The notes under the pieces: model-generated
The model's input: only the letters and a program-made list of their open reading frames with translations
Told to the model about the DNA's origin: nothing
Databases searched by the model: none
Origin: Thermoplasmatales archaeon E-plasma
Lineage (GTDB): Archaea; Thermoplasmatota; Thermoplasmata; Thermoplasmatales; Thermoplasmataceae
Direction of reading: 5' to 3'
NCBI GenBank assembly: GCA_000496135.1
Contig: KI542674.1
Coordinates: 434,001 to 498,000 of the forward strand
Length of the DNA: 64,000 nt
Shown: one piece after another, positions 63,201 to 64,000 of the stretch
Layout: every line of letters starts with the position of its first letter
Position numbering within the stretch: the first letter of the stretch is position 1
Position numbers and translations under genes: made by a program

Positions 63201-63365
63201 TATCCTGGCAGGCGAATTAAGAACAGGAAATGACCCGTTCACAGATTTCAGAGAGTATAATGTAAGATTATAATAATTACCTCCGAACTCCATGTAGTTG
63301 TCTGCGGTGCTGCTGTATAAGGAAGAAGTGCTAAATATGTATGGGACGTGAATTGAATTCTCCAC
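60231..63365 (-). CDS. Giant extracytoplasmic protein with one membrane helix and a cytoplasmic winged-helix-like tail (main part)
   Basis: A 1044-residue frame of mostly beta-rich extracellular sequence with very many NxS/T sites. Near the C-terminus a single helix (LPIMIPIVTIGAFFTVRILK) precedes a basic RTRNK stop-transfer. It ends with about 60 cytoplasmic residues: LGDLRKHCRELNLSFKSVGK then VIKEKVSNGTLKYGLD, which looks like a winged-helix/PCI-type HTH. The upstream part with the signal peptide is in another frame at 63248-63889; the junction is at a TA-repeat near 63380. Possible role: one-component sensor-regulator that reads an external signal. No ligand domain is recognisable. Confidence 0.7.
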   Translation of the reverse strand: MENSIHVPYIFSTSSLYSSTADNYMEFGGNYYNLTLYSLKSVNGSFPVLNSPARIDPYSRAFTISESLDALIAIRPYFDRIMNTVIFDSAHSINFMNVVNGSTWHDNLTVRFGHPVSWINIGENLYTLYRNESRCCIISLNLSTLSIFNYSSTLNCGNGSFTRAGDHLLIIEENGTMESLSPNTGLWTLLTPGMESGSVIYSEPTWNNTKFDIYNQTDNVLASYTVSSDLEITSNSVSNFTLYGKPNIHIWSEENGIIDSSISEQKTPPGVLWFNQNLIFPNGTFLWFTHENLWYMSNGSVILSNSSGSLEISGDFMGTSSFSYFDSYSILIGMNSSEITVSNLSGAGIYVGHSPTISAPKHPILTGITYLNFSINSSFSYTSTLNILGKNIRAINGSNFRINTYSFQNGYFPYELRVKAENGFSTNMSGDITIDNAKPLSDLSIQENSTVFPGELLNLTVNDPVGIAKIEFGFNHTVSETSGNAIEITVPKNYEGNFIFFNYTVFDYLGLEFNYSIFYHYIKENHSLFSSSIMSGAYFKQDSFNLTFSSLGNVSYYIIKINRHNSTIFNETTEKNMVNIENIGNGRFSMIIEGRYSAGNVVVLQTANFSVISFNPGISYSFTNDTYYSFTGNSVNNSLNLLLYSNISSVIHLNITGENGKEVLYGIYGNFVNFSLNSSSAQFLQNGLYFMNMKIISLSGTVSYFNASFAVNNTIPSLNLKTTYFVNYSAIALNIPDGLKAKLTSVQRGISFTNGSIQINRTGTYMGRITVVSNSLNYATKNILIYYYTSKPIILIETNNYSIVLKNKSIALNFSITDRTPIIEKYFIMGKNKIQLSGNFIDISPPGDGLFNISIYAMDACGNQNISLKLKIMDEYFPDVTSSSITGFVIGKYPSLTVNLRGYGLSKVSITWFVNDREAGSGIRLNGTLPLGYDFITVHIQFGNQTIINSYSTISITNLPIMIPIVTIGAFFTVRILKRTRNKDKIELFLNGVEHISLGDLRKHCRELNLSFKSVGKVIKEKVSNGTLKYGLDLDGKKFVMKKQ

Positions 63366-63889
63366 GCTACTTCCAAGAGATATATATACGCCATGTTCAA
63401 CGTCCGGGAAAACCCTATTTGAAGTTCATATTCCTTATTCTGAAGTATACTTTCATTAATGAATTCGATACCATTGCCGTAGTTTAACCTCAGGATATTT
63501 CTATTATTTACACCAAATGATATACAGAACATCCTGAGATTTCCCTCATTGAAAATTATTTTTACATTGGAAAGTGAATAACTCATGTTAAAATTCCATG
63601 AGAATTTCAATTCATATGCCCAGCTGGGGCTCTCTTTTAGATTGGCCCGCAGAAAAGATTCATTATAGAAATCCCCCGCACGTACATTCATTGGAAGGTT
63701 TCCGTAATCAGAGGTAAGGCTGAACTGGCATGCTGTAGAATTTACGGGACAGTAAGTTATGTTATTGTTTGTCAAAAGAGCGCTGTTCACTGTACCTCCA
63801 TAGTTTGGTTTATATTCATTAATTACAGGAATTGAACTGGTAAAAAGTATAATTATTATAATTATGCCAATTATTGCACTAATTTTCAC
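63248..63889 (-). CDS. Signal-peptide-bearing N-terminal part of the same giant protein (frameshifted)
   Basis: This 213-residue frame begins with MKISAIIGIIIIIILFTSSI, a signal peptide, then a LamG-like beta-rich stretch (YELKFSWNFNMSYSLSNVKI). After NMAYIYL it continues in a wrong frame. The other frame (60231-63365) reads ISLGSSVENSIHVPYIFSTS from the same point. A change in the TATATATAT run (about 63380-63392) would join them into about 1190 residues. It is either a real frameshift, phase variation or an assembly error. Confidence 0.65.
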   Translation of the reverse strand: MKISAIIGIIIIIILFTSSIPVINEYKPNYGGTVNSALLTNNNITYCPVNSTACQFSLTSDYGNLPMNVRAGDFYNESFLRANLKESPSWAYELKFSWNFNMSYSLSNVKIIFNEGNLRMFCISFGVNNRNILRLNYGNGIEFINESILQNKEYELQIGFSRTLNMAYIYLLEVAWRIQFTSHTYLALLPYTAAPQTTTWSSEVIIIILHYTL

Positions 63890-64000
63890 CTCCGGTCATT
63901 ACTGTATTAACATTAATTTTACGCAATTTCCTTCCAAAACCCTTTGCAGATATGAATTAATTTTTAATTAAAGGAAAATTAAATTATCCCGCTTCGCTTT

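Noticed and set aside
1-64000. CRISPR array
   Set aside because: No series of regularly spaced near-identical repeats was found; the only short repeats are the 27-bp tandem pair at 18.7 kb, IS ends and the two MITE-like copies.

Overview
The window looks like a chromosome segment of an acidophilic archaeon of the order Thermoplasmatales (Thermoplasma / Ferroplasma / Cuniculiplasma type). Archaeal markers are TiaS, archaeal AlaRS, fibrillarin-like FlpA, pelota, transcription factor S, aEF-1 beta with its small zinc-ribbon partner, SRP54, DUF2070, DUF4382 and a CDP-alcohol phosphotransferase. The acidophile assignment is inference. It rests on an acid-type G1 (glutamic) peptidase-like protein, thermopsin-type surface modules, many large Asn/Ser/Thr/Tyr-rich secreted proteins, AT-rich DNA and TATA boxes about 25-30 bp before start codons (leaderless transcripts). 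TPP riboswitches are known in this lineage and one is present.

Layout. 1-18.3 kb is compact housekeeping: end of a cis-prenyltransferase, tiaS, a Fap7/AK6-like kinase and a CDP-alcohol transferase (+); then zinc ribbon, aEF-1 beta, glycosyltransferase and phosphohexomutase (-); a membrane protein, an ABC1/UbiB kinase, Hsp20, chorismate synthase, DUF2070, an ATP-NAD kinase-like protein, a site-2-protease relative that lost its zinc motif, alaS (apparently with an ATT start) and flpA. 18.4-26.9 kb is accessory: an orphan protein with an internal tandem duplication, a broken secreted gene, a ferritin-like helical protein, a 962-residue pilin-like surface protein, and a DUF4143 ATPase flanked by IS200/IS605 tnpB relics and an IS3/IS481-type remnant.

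26.9-30.7 kb is a thiamine ABC transporter operon (binding protein, fused permease, ATPase) behind a clear TPP riboswitch. 30.8-32.8 kb holds two tandem paralogues of unknown function. 33-35 kb has a secreted alpha/beta hydrolase and a vapBC module with a palindromic operator. 35.4-39.1 kb is a three-gene cluster of DagK-like lipid kinase, FAD glycerol-3-phosphate dehydrogenase and an alkyl-DHAP-synthase-like flavoprotein. 39.2-45.5 kb carries a frameshifted secreted phosphoesterase, a PadR regulator with a small Cys-rich coiled-coil protein behind a perfect inverted repeat, a membrane protein, and a secreted G1-peptidase-like protein fused to an interrupted C-terminal Hint (intein/hedgehog-type) domain.

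45.7-59 kb returns to metabolism and information processing: SCP2 / Fe-alcohol dehydrogenase / aldehyde dehydrogenase, an HExxH protein, RidA, arsB-arsC with a divergent HxlR regulator, two tRNA-Ser genes, a CoA-binding protein, TFS, SRP54, a geranylgeranyl-reductase-like flavoprotein, endonuclease III, and pelota / Mut7-C / UbiX. The window ends with DUF4382 and other secreted proteins and a very large extracytoplasmic protein with one membrane segment and a cytoplasmic winged-helix-like tail, split by a frameshift at a TA repeat.

The most unusual points are the G1-peptidase/Hint fusion, the noncanonical alaS start, the giant membrane-spanning HTH protein, the site-2 protease without its HExxH, two copies of a roughly 195-bp inverted-repeat element, the AGPS/GlpA/DagK cluster, and the concentration of single-event frameshifts in secreted-protein genes. 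No CRISPR array, rRNA or replication origin was seen.
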